A DNA stretch of 64,000 bases from Nocardioides antri (GCF_008373765.1 NZ_VUJW01000003.1:1-64000); one strand, 5' to 3'. Positions 51,450 through 61,109 are shown, counted from the stretch's first letter. Numbers and translations: made by a program. The notes: a model not told the origin generated them from the letters alone.

Positions 51450-52573
51450 CGGCGCTGTCCCTCGAGCCGGCGGTCGACCAGCGGTCGCGCGGGGCGACGC
51501 TCCAGGTCGACCTGAGCGCGGTCGCCGCCAACGTCCGGCTCTTCGCCGACCGGTCCGGCGGAGCCCTGATGGCGGTGGTCAAGGCCGACGGGTTCGGCCA
51601 CGGTGCCACCCGGGTCGCCCGGACCGCGCTCCGCAACGGCGCGTCGTGGCTCGGTGTCACCAGTGTCGAGGAGGCGGTCGCGCTGCGGCTGGACGGCATC
51701 GACGCACCGACCCTCAGCTGGCTGAACCCTGCGGACCGTGACTTCGGCGTCGCGATCATCCACGGCATCGACCTCGCGGCACCCGGCGACGAGCACCTGA
51801 CGGCGATCGTCGCCGCCGCCCGGCGCGCGTCCCGGACGGCGCGGGTCCACCTCCACCTCGACGTCGGGATGGCGCGGGACGGCGCCGCTCCGGCGGACTG
51901 GGCGCGCTTGTGCCGGTCCGCCCGGCGGGCGGAGCGTGCCGGAGCGATCCGGGTCGTCGGGGTGATGGGGCACCTCGCCCGCGCCGACGAGCCCGGTCAC
52001 CCGGCCAACAAGGCCGGCCGCAACCGGTTCGCCTGGGGTGTCGCCGTCGCCCGGCGGCAGGGGCTCCGGCCGCCGCTGAGGCACCTCGCCGCCACCGCGG
52101 CGACACTGACCGACCCGTTGAGCCGGCACACGTTGTGCCGGGTGGGAGCGGGACTGGTCGGTATCGACCCGACCGGCCGGACCCGCCTGCAGCGGGCGAT
52201 GACCCTCACCGCACCGGTGGTCTCGGTGCGGGACGTCGCACCGGGCACGCCGGTGGGCTACGGCCACACCTGGGCGGCCTCCCGCGCCACCCGGCTGGCC
52301 CTGCTTCCCCTCGGCTACGCCGACGGGGTGCCGCGATCCGCGTCCGGCCGGGCCGAGGTCTGGCTCCGCGGCCGGCGGTGTCCCGTGGTCGGCGTGGTCT
52401 CGATGGACCAGGTCGTCGTCGACGTCGGCCCGGTCCCCGTGGCCGTCGGCGACGTCGCGACCGTGTTCGGCCCCGGCGACGACGGAGAGCCGACGATCAC
52501 CGACTGGGCGCGGTGGTCGGGGACGATCGAGCACGAGATCGTGACCGGCATCGGCCCGCGGGTGCTGCGATGA
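51446..52573 (+). CDS. alr: Alanine racemase
   Basis: A 375-aa fold-type III PLP enzyme. PLP Lys lies in AVVKADGFGHGATRVA; VGVMGHLARADEPGH, CRVGAGLVGIDP, the catalytic Tyr in PVGYGHTWAA, and GVVSMDQVVVD are all conserved. It makes D-alanine. No membrane domain, unlike VanT. Sitting between a D-Ala-D-Ala dipeptidase and ligase, it supplies the ligase. It may be a second copy beside a housekeeping alr elsewhere, which cannot be judged here. GTG start overlaps the upstream stop. Confidence 0.93.
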   Translation: MTALSLEPAVDQRSRGATLQVDLSAVAANVRLFADRSGGALMAVVKADGFGHGATRVARTALRNGASWLGVTSVEEAVALRLDGIDAPTLSWLNPADRDFGVAIIHGIDLAAPGDEHLTAIVAAARRASRTARVHLHLDVGMARDGAAPADWARLCRSARRAERAGAIRVVGVMGHLARADEPGHPANKAGRNRFAWGVAVARRQGLRPPLRHLAATAATLTDPLSRHTLCRVGAGLVGIDPTGRTRLQRAMTLTAPVVSVRDVAPGTPVGYGHTWAASRATRLALLPLGYADGVPRSASGRAEVWLRGRRCPVVGVVSMDQVVVDVGPVPVAVGDVATVFGPGDDGEPTITDWARWSGTIEHEIVTGIGPRVLR

Positions 52574-53526
52574 GCACCAAGCCGGGCCGGCGTCCCCGGG
52601 TCGCGGTGATCGGCGGCGGCGCCAACAGCGAGCACGATGTCTCCCTCGCATCGGCGACCGCGGTCCGCGCGGCACTGCCTGCGGCGTCGTACGACGTCGT
52701 CCCGCTGACCATCCCGCGGTCCGGCGGCTGGCGGGACGGCAACGACCGGCCCCTGGGGCTCCTCGGCGCCGCCGCCGTCCTGTCCTCCTGCGACGTGGTC
52801 TTCCCCGTGGTGCACGGCTGCGGCGGTGAGGACGGCACGATCGCAGCGCTCTGCGCGCTGGCCGGGCTGCCCTGCGTCGGGTCGCCCGCGGCGACCGGGG
52901 CGACGGCGATGGACAAGCAGCTCACGAAGCTCGTGGCCGCCTCGGTGGGGATCGCGGTTGCCGCCGGGGCGGTCCTCACGACCGCCGATGCCGCGGACCA
53001 CGTCTGGGCCGGCCCGGTCGTCGTCAAGCCCGTGACGGCCGGCTCGAGCCAGGGCGTGTCGCTCGTCGAGCACCCCGACGAGCTCGAGCGGGCGGTCAAG
53101 GAGGCGTTCGCGCACGGCGACCGGGTGCTGGTCGAGCAGGTCGTCCACGGCCGGGAGATCGACGTGGCCGTGCTGGGGACCGCCGACGGCTCGCGCGAGG
53201 TGCCTCCGCCGCTGGAGATCGTCGGGCCCGGCGTCTTCGACTACGCGACGAAGTACGGCGGTGCGGCCGACCTCCGGGTGCCGGCCGACGTCACGTCGGG
53301 CGAGCGAGCGCAGCTGACGGACGCCGCCGTCCGGATGTACGACGCCCTCGGGTGCCGCGGCCTGGCCAGGATCGACTTCTTCCTGACCGCCGACGGACCG
53401 GTCCTGCTCGAGGTCAACACCATGCCCGGCCTCACCGAGCACTCCCAGGCGCCCCGGATGTTCGCGGCGGCCGGCGTCCCGTACGCCGACCTGCTGGACC
53501 GGATGGTCAGGGACGCGTTGGGGTGA
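52570..53526 (+). CDS. ddl: D-alanine–D-alanine ligase
   Basis: A 318-aa ATP-grasp enzyme. GGGANSEHDVSLASA carries the Glu matching E15 of E. coli DdlB; TAGSSQGVSLVEH has the Ser pair of the second loop; FDYATKYGG retains the Lys-Tyr that marks D-Ala-D-Ala specificity, rather than the Phe or omega-loop change of D-Ala-D-Lac ligases; LLEVNTMPGLTEHS binds metal. It therefore probably makes the normal D-Ala-D-Ala. ATG overlaps the racemase stop (ATGA). Confidence 0.92.
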   Translation: MSTKPGRRPRVAVIGGGANSEHDVSLASATAVRAALPAASYDVVPLTIPRSGGWRDGNDRPLGLLGAAAVLSSCDVVFPVVHGCGGEDGTIAALCALAGLPCVGSPAATGATAMDKQLTKLVAASVGIAVAAGAVLTTADAADHVWAGPVVVKPVTAGSSQGVSLVEHPDELERAVKEAFAHGDRVLVEQVVHGREIDVAVLGTADGSREVPPPLEIVGPGVFDYATKYGGAADLRVPADVTSGERAQLTDAAVRMYDALGCRGLARIDFFLTADGPVLLEVNTMPGLTEHSQAPRMFAAAGVPYADLLDRMVRDALG

Positions 53527-54794
53527 TCGCCGGTCAGGGCGTCCTCGGGTGGCACGATCGTGGGGTGCACACCCCAGGCGACCGCTGGCGCGCCCCCGTC
53601 GGCGCGGCGCCCGCTGTCGCGGTCGGGGTGGCTGTGGCGTCCTTCGGCATCTGGGAGGTGGTGTACGCCGACATCCCGACCGCCGTCCCCGTGCCAGGCC
53701 AGGTCCTGTGGGTCTGCGGGTTCGCGGTCGCGGTGGCGTCGTACCGCCTCCTGCCGAGCCTGTCGCTCGTCCTCCTCTGGGTGCTGGCGGCGGTGCAGGT
53801 CGGGACCGGCGTACCGCTGCTCCTCACCCAGCTCGCCGTCGCGCTGGTCGCCTACGGCTGTGCGCGCTACGGCTCGATCGGGACGCTGGTCGTCAGCGCG
53901 GCGTCGGTCCCGGCCGTCGCGCTCCTCACCGTGCTGGCGATCGGGGCGGACCTCCATTCGCAGACGGTGAACCGGGCCTTCTACGACCTCCTCGACACCG
54001 GCTCGCTGCGCGAGATCGTCGCCCGGCTGGTCCTGCTCGGCGGCGCCCTGCTGATCGTGCCGTGGCTGCTGGGGATGCTGCTGCGGGTGCTGCGCAGGGA
54101 GGCGCGGACGCGGGCCGAGCAGATCGAGACCGCGCGTGAGCGCGACCAGGCCGCCGAGCTGGCCGAGGTGCGGGAGGGGCAGGCCCGCCTCGCCCGCGAC
54201 GTGCACGACGTGGTCGGCCACTCGCTGGCGGTGATCCTGGCGCAGGCGGAGTCGGCGCAGTACCTCTCCGACGAGGACCCCTCCCGGCTCAAGGACACGT
54301 TGGCGACGATCTCGACGTCCGCACGGACGTCTCTGCAGGACGTGCGGCACGTGCTCGGCGCCACCGGCGACCGGCCGCCCAGCGGCGGGCTGGACACACT
54401 CATCGAGGGCGTCCGGGCGAGCGGGCACGAGGTGATCTCGACCGAGGTGGGCGAGCCGCGCCCGCTGCCGCCGGAGCTCTCGACCGTGGCCTACCGCGTG
54501 CTCCAGGAGATGCTGACCAACGCGATCCGGCACGGCCGGCGCGACGAGCCGGTCCACGTGGAGCGGCACTGGCAGGAGGAGCTGAGGCTCGAGGTGCGCA
54601 ACGTGATCGACGTGGCGGGCGTGGAGACGGTGCCGATGGCGGCGCAGTCCGACGCCGCGGCGCCGGGGAACGGCCTGGAGGGCATGCGCCGCCGTCTCGA
54701 GTCGGTCGGCGGCCGCCTCGACGTACGCCCCCGCGCGGGCTCGGGCCACCCGACCTTCACCGTCACCGCGTGGCTGCCGACGGGCGCCGCATGA
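53523..54794 (+). CDS. Sensor histidine kinase (HisKA_3 type)
   Basis: A 423-aa kinase. About four to six membrane helices fill residues 25-195, then a coiled coil, the phosphoacceptor segment LARDVHDVVGHSLAVILAQA (His) and a HATPase domain with LQEMLTNAIRHG (N box) and GNGLEGMRRRLESVGG. It should sense an envelope signal and phosphorylate the next gene's product. GTG 53523 overlaps the ligase stop (GTGA) like the other junctions in this operon; GTG 53565 is an alternative start giving 409 aa. Confidence 0.88.
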   Translation: MIAGQGVLGWHDRGVHTPGDRWRAPVGAAPAVAVGVAVASFGIWEVVYADIPTAVPVPGQVLWVCGFAVAVASYRLLPSLSLVLLWVLAAVQVGTGVPLLLTQLAVALVAYGCARYGSIGTLVVSAASVPAVALLTVLAIGADLHSQTVNRAFYDLLDTGSLREIVARLVLLGGALLIVPWLLGMLLRVLRREARTRAEQIETARERDQAAELAEVREGQARLARDVHDVVGHSLAVILAQAESAQYLSDEDPSRLKDTLATISTSARTSLQDVRHVLGATGDRPPSGGLDTLIEGVRASGHEVISTEVGEPRPLPPELSTVAYRVLQEMLTNAIRHGRRDEPVHVERHWQEELRLEVRNVIDVAGVETVPMAAQSDAAAPGNGLEGMRRRLESVGGRLDVRPRAGSGHPTFTVTAWLPTGAA

Positions 54795-55474
54795 GCGCCG
54801 TGAGCACGCAGCCGGAGGACGTCCGGGTGCTCCTCGTCGACGACCAGGACCTCTTCCGGGAGGGCGTGCGGGTGATCGTCGACGCCCAGCCGGGGATGCG
54901 CGTCGTCGGCACGGCGGCCGACGGGCTGCAGGCGATCGCCGCCGCCGAGGCGACCACGCCCGACGTGGTGCTGATGGACCTGCGGATGCCCGAGATGGAC
55001 GGCGTGGAGGCGACCCGGCAGCTGCTCGCGCCCGAGCGGGCCGCGCGGCGCGAGCGGGCCCTTCGGGTCGTCGTGCTCACCACCTTCGACCTCGACGACC
55101 GGGCGGCCGCCGCGATCAGGTACGGCGCGAGCGGGTTCCTCCTCAAGGACACGACCCCTCGACAGCTCGCCGAGGCGATCCGCACGGTCGCGGCGGGGAA
55201 CGCCGTGCTCGCCCCGCAGGACCTGACCCGCCTGCTCGACCGCACGTTCGGCGCGCCGACCGCCCCGCCGGCGTCGTACCTCGCCCTGACCCACAAGGAG
55301 CGGGAGATCTTCACCGCGGTCGCGCGCGGCCTCTCGAACGGCGAGGTCGCGGCCGCCGTCCACCTCAGCGAGTCGACCGTGAAGACCCATGTCGGAGCGG
55401 TCCTGCGCAAGCTCGGGCTGAGGGACCGGGTGCAGATCGTCGTGTTCGCGCACGAGCACGGCCTGCTGCGCTGA
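54791..55474 (+). CDS. NarL/LuxR-type response regulator
   Basis: A 227-aa regulator: receiver domain (VLLVDDQDLFREGVRVIV, phospho-Asp in VVLMDLRMPEMDG, Lys in FLLKDTTP) and LuxR-type HTH (GLSNGEVAAAVHLSESTVKT). It is the partner of the upstream kinase (ATGA overlap) and is likely to control the operon, as VanR does in glycopeptide-resistance loci, though VanR is of the OmpR type. Last gene of the five-gene operon. Confidence 0.92.
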   Translation: MSAVSTQPEDVRVLLVDDQDLFREGVRVIVDAQPGMRVVGTAADGLQAIAAAEATTPDVVLMDLRMPEMDGVEATRQLLAPERAARRERALRVVVLTTFDLDDRAAAAIRYGASGFLLKDTTPRQLAEAIRTVAAGNAVLAPQDLTRLLDRTFGAPTAPPASYLALTHKEREIFTAVARGLSNGEVAAAVHLSESTVKTHVGAVLRKLGLRDRVQIVVFAHEHGLLR

Positions 55475-55483
55475 TCGGCCGGG

Positions 55484-56656
55484 CTACTCGCTGTCGTTGC
55501 CGAGGTCCCCGCGGAACCACGCCGCGGCGTGACGGGCCCGCTCGAGCACGTCGTCGAGGTCGTCGCCGTAGGCGTTGACGTGGCCGACCTTGCGGCCCGG
55601 GCGCAGCTCCTTGCCGTAGAGGTGGACCCGGAGCTGCGGGTCGCGGGCGAGGGCGTGGGGGTAGCCGTCGTACAGGTGACCGACGTCGGGGCGCGGCGAC
55701 CCGAGGATGTTGACCATCACCGTCCAGCGGGCGCGCGGGGCGGGAGATCCGAGCGGGAGATCGAGCACGGCGCGGAGGTGGTTCTCGAACTGCGAGGTGA
55801 CGGCGCCGTCCTGCGACCAGTGGCCGGTGTTGTGGGGCCGCATCGCGAGCTCGTTGACCAAGATGACCGGCCGGCCGTCCTTGCCGACCGCCTCGAACAG
55901 CTCGACGGCGAGGATGCCGGTCACGCCGAGCTCGCCGGCGACGCGGAGCGCGAGCTGCTGCGCCTCCCCCGCGAGCGCGGGGTCGAGGTCGGGCGCGGGC
56001 GCGACGACCTCGTGGCAGATGCCGTCGAGCTGGGTGCTGGCGACGACCGGGTACGCCGCCGCCTGGCCGTTCGGGGCCCGCGCGACGAGCGCGGCGAGCT
56101 CGCGCCGGAAGTCGACTAGCTCCTCGGCCAGCAGCCGCACGCCCGCCCGCTCGGCGGCGGCGAGCGGCTCGGCGACGTCCTCGGCCGTGCGGACCACCCA
56201 GACGCCCTTGCCGTCGTAGCCGCCGCGGCTGACCTTGAGCACGCACGGCAGGCCGAAGGCGTCGACCTCACCGGCGCTCGTCACGACGGCCCAGCGCGGC
56301 TGCGGCGCCCCGAGCCGCTCCATGGCCTCCCGCATGACGATCTTGTCCTGCGCGTGCACCAGCGCCTCGGGGCCGGGGCGGCACGGGACGCCGGCGTCCT
56401 CGAGGGCGTGGAGGTGCTCGGTGGGCACGTGCTCGTGGTCGAACGTGACGACCGCGCAGTCGGCGGTCACCTGCTGGAGGGTGGCGAGGTCGCGGTAGTC
56501 GCCGACCTGCTGGTCGGGGATCACCTGGGCGGCGGACACGCCGTCGGCCTCGGCGAGCAGCCGGAGCGGGACGCCGAGCGCGATGGCGGGCTGGGCCATC
56601 ATCCGGGCCAGCTGGCCGCCCCCGATGACGGCGATGCGAGGAGCGGGGTCGGGCAC
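55484..56656 (-). CDS. purK: N5-carboxyaminoimidazole ribonucleotide synthase
   Basis: A 390-aa ATP-grasp enzyme: IAVIGGGQLARMMAQPAIAL, TFDHEHVPTEHL, CVLKVSRGGYDGKGVWVV, and VELFEAVGKDGRPVILVNEL followed by RPHNTGHWSQDG. It makes N5-CAIR from AIR, bicarbonate and ATP, the substrate of PurE. GTG 56656 with TAGGGT (56668-56663) 6 nt upstream; leaderless. It converges with the response regulator gene, 9 bases between stops. Confidence 0.95.
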   Translation of the reverse strand: MPDPAPRIAVIGGGQLARMMAQPAIALGVPLRLLAEADGVSAAQVIPDQQVGDYRDLATLQQVTADCAVVTFDHEHVPTEHLHALEDAGVPCRPGPEALVHAQDKIVMREAMERLGAPQPRWAVVTSAGEVDAFGLPCVLKVSRGGYDGKGVWVVRTAEDVAEPLAAAERAGVRLLAEELVDFRRELAALVARAPNGQAAAYPVVASTQLDGICHEVVAPAPDLDPALAGEAQQLALRVAGELGVTGILAVELFEAVGKDGRPVILVNELAMRPHNTGHWSQDGAVTSQFENHLRAVLDLPLGSPAPRARWTVMVNILGSPRPDVGHLYDGYPHALARDPQLRVHLYGKELRPGRKVGHVNAYGDDLDDVLERARHAAAWFRGDLGNDSE

Positions 56657-56681
56657 GCCCGCACCCTACCGAGCGACGGGT

Positions 56682-57002
56682 TCAGGCCTTGACCGAGGAC
56701 CGGGGCTCGGTCTCGAACCGGAGGCCCTGTCCGCGGACCGTCGTGATCAGTGTCGGGTGCCGGGTGTCGTCACCGAGCTTGCGGCGGACCCAGCCGAGGT
56801 GCACGTCGATCGTCTTCGAGGAGGTCCAGAACGTGGCGTTCCAGACTTCCCGCATCAGCTCGTCGCGGGTGACCACGGACCCTGCCCGGGAGATGAGGGC
56901 GTGGACGAGGTCGAACTCCTTGCGGGAAAGCTGGATCTCCCGACCACCCCTCCATGCACGACGGCTAGCCGGGTCGAGCCGCACGTCCTGCACCTCGATC
57001 AC
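56682..57002 (-). CDS. Winged-helix DNA-binding protein without receiver domain
   Basis: A 106-aa protein that is almost only an OmpR/PhoB-type effector domain: VIEVQDVRLDPASRRAWRGG, IQLSRKEFDLVHALISRAGS, VVTRDELMREVWN, SKTIDVHLGWVRRKLGDD and LITTVRGQGLRFE. There is no phospho-Asp domain, so it is not a usual two-component regulator; it may act constitutively or with a partner. GTG 57002 is preferred over TTG 57059 because TACGTT (57014-57009) lies 6 nt upstream, a leaderless arrangement. It lies between purK and the adenylate cyclase. Confidence 0.82.
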   Translation of the reverse strand: MIEVQDVRLDPASRRAWRGGREIQLSRKEFDLVHALISRAGSVVTRDELMREVWNATFWTSSKTIDVHLGWVRRKLGDDTRHPTLITTVRGQGLRFETEPRSSVKA

Positions 57003-57108
57003 AGCCTCAACGTAGGAATCAGGGGGCGGCACCGTGGTCGATCCCCACAAATTTTGCAATTGGCATGGCCGTTTCAGCCCGACTCCGGCACTGCGTCGCC
57101 GTTGCAGG

Positions 57109-58095
57109 TCAGACGCGGCGGGCCGTGAGGGGCTCCATCACGCCGAACCCGCGCATGGGTCGCGGCGGCAGCGGCCGGGTCTCGATCTGGTCCTTCGGCA
57201 GCCGCTCGGCGGTGTCGTGGTCGACGATCACGCGGTTCCGGCGGGCGACGGCGGTGAGCCTGGCGGCGAGGTTGACGGGCGGGCCGAAGACGTCGCCGAG
57301 CCGCATGACGACCGAGCCGGTCGCCAGGCCGACGCGTACGTCGGGCATCCGCTTGTCGCGGCCGACCACCTTGATGATGCCCTCGGCGGTCGCGAACGCG
57401 CCGAGCGCGTCGTTGTTCACGAAGAGAACGGCGTCCCCCAGGCTCTTGATGAGCCGGCCGGCGTTGGCCTGGATCACGTCGCCGCACCGGGCCTCGAAGA
57501 CCTCGACCAGGTCGCCGATCTTCTCCCGGCTCAGCTCGTTGGAGAGCGCGGTGAAGCTGACGATGTCGGCGAACCCGACGGTCAGGTTCGTCGTGTGCGG
57601 GTCGGCGTCGATGGCGCGCATCGACTCGATCCGGGCGACCGCGGCGGCCACGTGGCGGCGCCAGGCGTAGAGGAGCACCTGGTCGAAGCGGTCGCCGTAC
57701 TTCTCGAAGACCCAGGCGGTGGCCTCCGCGGGCGTGCCGCTGTCGCCCGCCTGCGCGGAGTAGGCGTCCTCGACGCGCTGGAGGAGGGCGCCGACCTCCC
57801 AGTCCGCGAGCCGCGCCATGCTCAGGCCCGCGCCGCGCACGACGTTGAGAACCAGGTCGAAGTCGAAGAGGTCGTCGTCGATCACGTCCGCGAGCACCGA
57901 CATCGCAGCGACGTCTTCCTCACCGTAGGCCCGCTCGTCGCCGCGCTCGGGGAAGCCCAGGGTGCGCCACAGCCGCCGCGCCTGGCGCACGGACAATCCG
58001 GCCCGCTCGGCGACGTCCGCCGCGGTGAGGGTCAGGTCCTGCCCGAGGAGGGCGCTCCCGAAATCGCCGTCTCCGGGGACCGCCTCGTCAGACAC
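57109..58095 (-). CDS. Class III adenylate/guanylate cyclase with N-terminal MerR-like HTH
   Basis: A 328-aa soluble protein. Residues about 22-75 look like a MerR-type helix-turn-helix ([20 protein letters not shown]). The C-terminal cyclase domain (about 165-320) has [16 protein letters not shown] with the first metal Asp, [15 protein letters not shown] with the second, and [16 protein letters not shown] with the conserved Asn and Arg. It should make cAMP (or cGMP), perhaps in response to a ligand of the HTH part. GTG start; 8-base overlap with the upstream PH-domain gene. Confidence 0.88.
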   Translation of the reverse strand: MSDEAVPGDGDFGSALLGQDLTLTAADVAERAGLSVRQARRLWRTLGFPERGDERAYGEEDVAAMSVLADVIDDDLFDFDLVLNVVRGAGLSMARLADWEVGALLQRVEDAYSAQAGDSGTPAEATAWVFEKYGDRFDQVLLYAWRRHVAAAVARIESMRAIDADPHTTNLTVGFADIVSFTALSNELSREKIGDLVEVFEARCGDVIQANAGRLIKSLGDAVLFVNNDALGAFATAEGIIKVVGRDKRMPDVRVGLATGSVVMRLGDVFGPPVNLAARLTAVARRNRVIVDHDTAERLPKDQIETRPLPPRPMRGFGVMEPLTARRV

Positions 58096-58618
58096 CTTCG
58101 TCCGCGCGTCGGGGCTGGCCCGCGCCGCCGTGGAGGCCGTGGAGGAGCTCGTTGATCTGCCGCTGGGTCGCCTCGACCCGCGGGATGTCGTTGAGCCGCA
58201 CCTCGCCGAACGTGGAGGCGTCGGTGATGACCAGGCTGCCGCAGCCGAACGGCCGGTCGATCAGGTTGATCTCCATCTGGATGTCGCTGATCCGTGCGAG
58301 CGGGATGTCGTGGCCACGCCGGGTGATGATGCCGCGTCGCGTGATCAGACGCCGGTCGGTCACGCCGTGGACGGTCGTCAGCCAGTCGAGGAAGGGCCGG
58401 ACGGTGAACCAGAGGATGCCGAGACCGCACAGGACCCAGACGATGCGCGTCGTCCACGTCGCGGCGTCGCCCTCGTCGCCCAGCAGCACCTGGATGGCGA
58501 CGCCGATGGCGAGGAACGCCACGAGCGCGAGGATCGGCCCGAACAGCGCCTTCGGGTGCTGCCGCGCCGAGATGATCAGCTTCTCGCCGGGGTTGAGCAG
58601 CTTCTCTGAGATGGCCAC
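58088..58618 (-). CDS. PH-domain (bPH2-type) membrane protein
   Basis: A 176-aa protein: two membrane helices (about 26-45, [20 protein letters not shown]; 57-75, [19 protein letters not shown]) followed by a bacterial PH domain ([50 protein letters not shown]). Function unknown; such proteins are found in envelope-stress or phospholipid contexts. GTG 58618. It overlaps the start of the cyclase gene, so the two are probably co-translated. Confidence 0.87.
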   Translation of the reverse strand: MAISEKLLNPGEKLIISARQHPKALFGPILALVAFLAIGVAIQVLLGDEGDAATWTTRIVWVLCGLGILWFTVRPFLDWLTTVHGVTDRRLITRRGIITRRGHDIPLARISDIQMEINLIDRPFGCGSLVITDASTFGEVRLNDIPRVEATQRQINELLHGLHGGAGQPRRADEGV

Positions 58619-58643
58619 GGAAGGATCATCCCACCGAGACGGC

Positions 58644-59456
58644 TCATTCGGGAACGACGTGCACGACGTCGCCGGCCCCGACCTTCTCCACGCCGCTGGG
58701 GGTCTCCACCACCAGCCGCCCGTCGCTGTCGACGTCGACCGCGCGACCGCTGAGCGACGTACCGCCGGGGAGGTCGACCCGGACGTCCTGCCCGACCGTC
58801 GCGCAGTGGGAGACGTACGACGACGCGAGACGCGCCGCTGCCTCGGCACCTCCGACCTGCCAGGCGTCGTAGCCCTCCCGGACGGCCGCCACCGTCCCGA
58901 GCAGGACGCCCTCGCGGGTGGGCGTCAGGTCGGGGTGGGCGACGACGAGCGAGGTCGCGGTCGGCACCGGCAGCTCGTCGGCGGTCGTCGAGACGTTGAT
59001 GCCGACGCCGACGACGGCGGCCGGGCCGCTGTCGGTCTCGATCCGCTCCACCAGGATCCCGGCGACCTTGAGCCCGTCGATCAGCACGTCGTTGGGCCAC
59101 TTCACCCGCGCCTCGTAGCCGAAGGACGTCAGCGCCTTGGCGACCGTGTGGCCGGTCAGCAGCGGCAGCCACGGCCACGACGTGGCGGGCACCGTCGGCC
59201 GCAGCAGCAGCGAGAAGGTCACCGCCGCTCCGGCCGGGGTCTCCCAGGTGCGGTCGAGACGGCCACGCCCGGCGGTCTGGTGGTCGGCGACGACGAGGAG
59301 CCCGTCGGGCGCGCCCTCGCGGGCCCGCTCGGCCGCGACCTGGTTGGTCGAGGCGCTCTCCGGGAGCAGCTCGAGGGTGAGATCGGGGGTCAACGCCAGC
59401 TCCTCAGCGAGGAGCTTGCTGTCGAGGGGTGGGCGCACGTCCGAGGCTCCGGTCAC
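58644..59456 (-). CDS. birA: Biotin–protein ligase, without repressor domain
   Basis: A 270-aa enzyme: [15 protein letters not shown], the biotinyl-AMP loop [31 protein letters not shown], and [13 protein letters not shown], then a C-terminal SH3-like domain ([19 protein letters not shown]). It lacks the N-terminal HTH of E. coli BirA, so it only ligates. It biotinylates the BCCP-bearing alpha subunit that works with the divergent carboxylase beta subunit. GTG 59456 chosen; GTG 59462 would add two residues. Confidence 0.92.
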   Translation of the reverse strand: MTGASDVRPPLDSKLLAEELALTPDLTLELLPESASTNQVAAERAREGAPDGLLVVADHQTAGRGRLDRTWETPAGAAVTFSLLLRPTVPATSWPWLPLLTGHTVAKALTSFGYEARVKWPNDVLIDGLKVAGILVERIETDSGPAAVVGVGINVSTTADELPVPTATSLVVAHPDLTPTREGVLLGTVAAVREGYDAWQVGGAEAAARLASSYVSHCATVGQDVRVDLPGGTSLSGRAVDVDSDGRLVVETPSGVEKVGAGDVVHVVPE

Positions 59457-59498
59457 GACCACTACCCTTCCACTCGAAGTCCAAGGAGGCCAAGAACC

Positions 59499-61109
59499 GT
59501 GACTGCCGAAGCGACCAGCACCCCCGAGCTGCCGGACATCCACACGACGGCGGGCAAGCTCGCCGACCTCGACAAGCGTCTCGACGAGGCGGTCCACGCC
59601 GCGTCGGAGAAGGCGGTCGAGAAGCAGCACGCCAAGGGACGCCAGACCGCCCGCGAGCGGATCGAGATGCTCTTCGACGAGGGATCCTTCGTCGAGCTCG
59701 ACGAGCTGGCGCGCCACCGGTCGGTGGCGTTCGGCCTCGAGAAGAACCGTCCCTACGGCGACGGCGTGATCACCGGCTACGGCACCATCGACGGCCGCCA
59801 GGTCTGCGTGTTCAGCCAGGACTTCACGATCTTCGGCGGCTCGCTGGGCGAGGTCTACGGCGAGAAGATCACCAAGGTGATGGACCTGGCCATCAAGACC
59901 GGCTGCCCGATCATCGGCATCAACGAGGGCGCCGGCGCGCGGATCCAGGAGGGCGTGGTCTCCCTCGGCCTGTACGGCGAGATCTTCCGCCGCAACGTGC
60001 ACGCCTCCGGCGTGATCCCGCAGATCAGCCTGATCATGGGCAACTGCGCGGGCGGCCACGTGTACTCCCCCGCGGTCACCGACTTCACGATCATGGTCGA
60101 CCAGACCTCGGCGATGTTCATCACCGGTCCCGACGTGATCAAGACCGTCACCGGCGAGGACGTCTCGATGGAGGACCTCGGCGGTGCCCGCACCCACAAC
60201 ACCAAGTCGGGCAACGCCCACTACATGGGTGCCGACGAGGAGGACGCGATCGAGTACGTCAAGGCGCTCCTGAGCTACCTCCCGCAGAACAACATGGACG
60301 AGGCGCCGGCCTACGACGAAGAGGCGGACCTGTCGTTCAGCGAGGAGGACCTCGCCCTCGACACGCTGATCCCGGACAGCCCCAACCAGCCCTACGACAT
60401 GCACGACGTGATCACCACCGTGCTCGACGACGACGAGTTCCTCGAGGTGCAGCCGCTGTTCGCGCCCAACATCATCGTCGGCTTCGGACGGGTCGAGGGC
60501 CGCTCGGTGGGCATCGTCGCCAACCAGCCGATGCAGTTCGCCGGCACCCTCGACATCGACGCCTCGGAGAAGGCCGCGCGGTTCGTGCGCACCTGCGACG
60601 CGTTCAACGTCCCGGTGCTGACCTTCGTCGACGTGCCGGGCTTCCTGCCCGGCACCGACCAGGAGTGGAACGGCATCATCCGCCGCGGCGCGAAGCTGAT
60701 CTACGCCTACGCCGAGGCCACCGTGCCGCTGGTCACGATCATCACCCGCAAGGCCTACGGCGGCGCTTACGACGTCATGGGCTCCAAGCACCTCGGCGCC
60801 GACATCAACCTGTCGTGGCCGACCGGCCAGATCGCGGTCATGGGCGCCCAGGGCGCCGCCAACATCGTGCACCGCCGCACCCTGGCCGAGATCGAGGCGG
60901 CCGGCGGTGACGTCGAGGCCAAGCGCGCCGAGCTCATCGACGAGTACGAGACCACGCTCGCCAACCCCTACATCGCGGCCGAGCGCGGCTACGTCGACGC
61001 GGTCATCCAGCCCCACGAGACCCGGGTCGAGGTCGTCCGGGCGCTGCGGCTGCTGAAGACGAAGCGGGAGACGCTGCCGCCCAAGAAGCACGGGAACATC
61101 CCGCTGTGA
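59499..61109 (+). CDS. accD: Acyl-CoA (propionyl/acetyl-CoA) carboxylase beta subunit
   Basis: A 536-aa carboxyltransferase with [67 protein letters not shown] and [20 protein letters not shown], the two oxyanion-hole Gly motifs of the family. It carboxylates acetyl- or propionyl-CoA with a biotinylated alpha subunit not in this window. Resembles AccD5/PccB. GTG 59499 with AGGAGG 10 nt upstream (a canonical leadered start, unlike many neighbours). Its stop overlaps the epsilon subunit start (GTGA). Confidence 0.95.
   Translation: MTAEATSTPELPDIHTTAGKLADLDKRLDEAVHAASEKAVEKQHAKGRQTARERIEMLFDEGSFVELDELARHRSVAFGLEKNRPYGDGVITGYGTIDGRQVCVFSQDFTIFGGSLGEVYGEKITKVMDLAIKTGCPIIGINEGAGARIQEGVVSLGLYGEIFRRNVHASGVIPQISLIMGNCAGGHVYSPAVTDFTIMVDQTSAMFITGPDVIKTVTGEDVSMEDLGGARTHNTKSGNAHYMGADEEDAIEYVKALLSYLPQNNMDEAPAYDEEADLSFSEEDLALDTLIPDSPNQPYDMHDVITTVLDDDEFLEVQPLFAPNIIVGFGRVEGRSVGIVANQPMQFAGTLDIDASEKAARFVRTCDAFNVPVLTFVDVPGFLPGTDQEWNGIIRRGAKLIYAYAEATVPLVTIITRKAYGGAYDVMGSKHLGADINLSWPTGQIAVMGAQGAANIVHRRTLAEIEAAGGDVEAKRAELIDEYETTLANPYIAAERGYVDAVIQPHETRVEVVRALRLLKTKRETLPPKKHGNIPL

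Noticed and set aside
50808-55474. Classical vancomycin resistance (D-Ala-D-Lac) operon
   Set aside because: No VanH dehydrogenase, and the ligase keeps the Lys-Tyr and Ser pair of D-Ala-D-Ala enzymes; the regulator is NarL-type, not VanR-type.
58152-61109. A 985-aa frame ending in the carboxylase
   Set aside because: The first 449 codons are antisense to birA and the PH-domain gene; AGGAGG before GTG 59499 and family length fix the start there.
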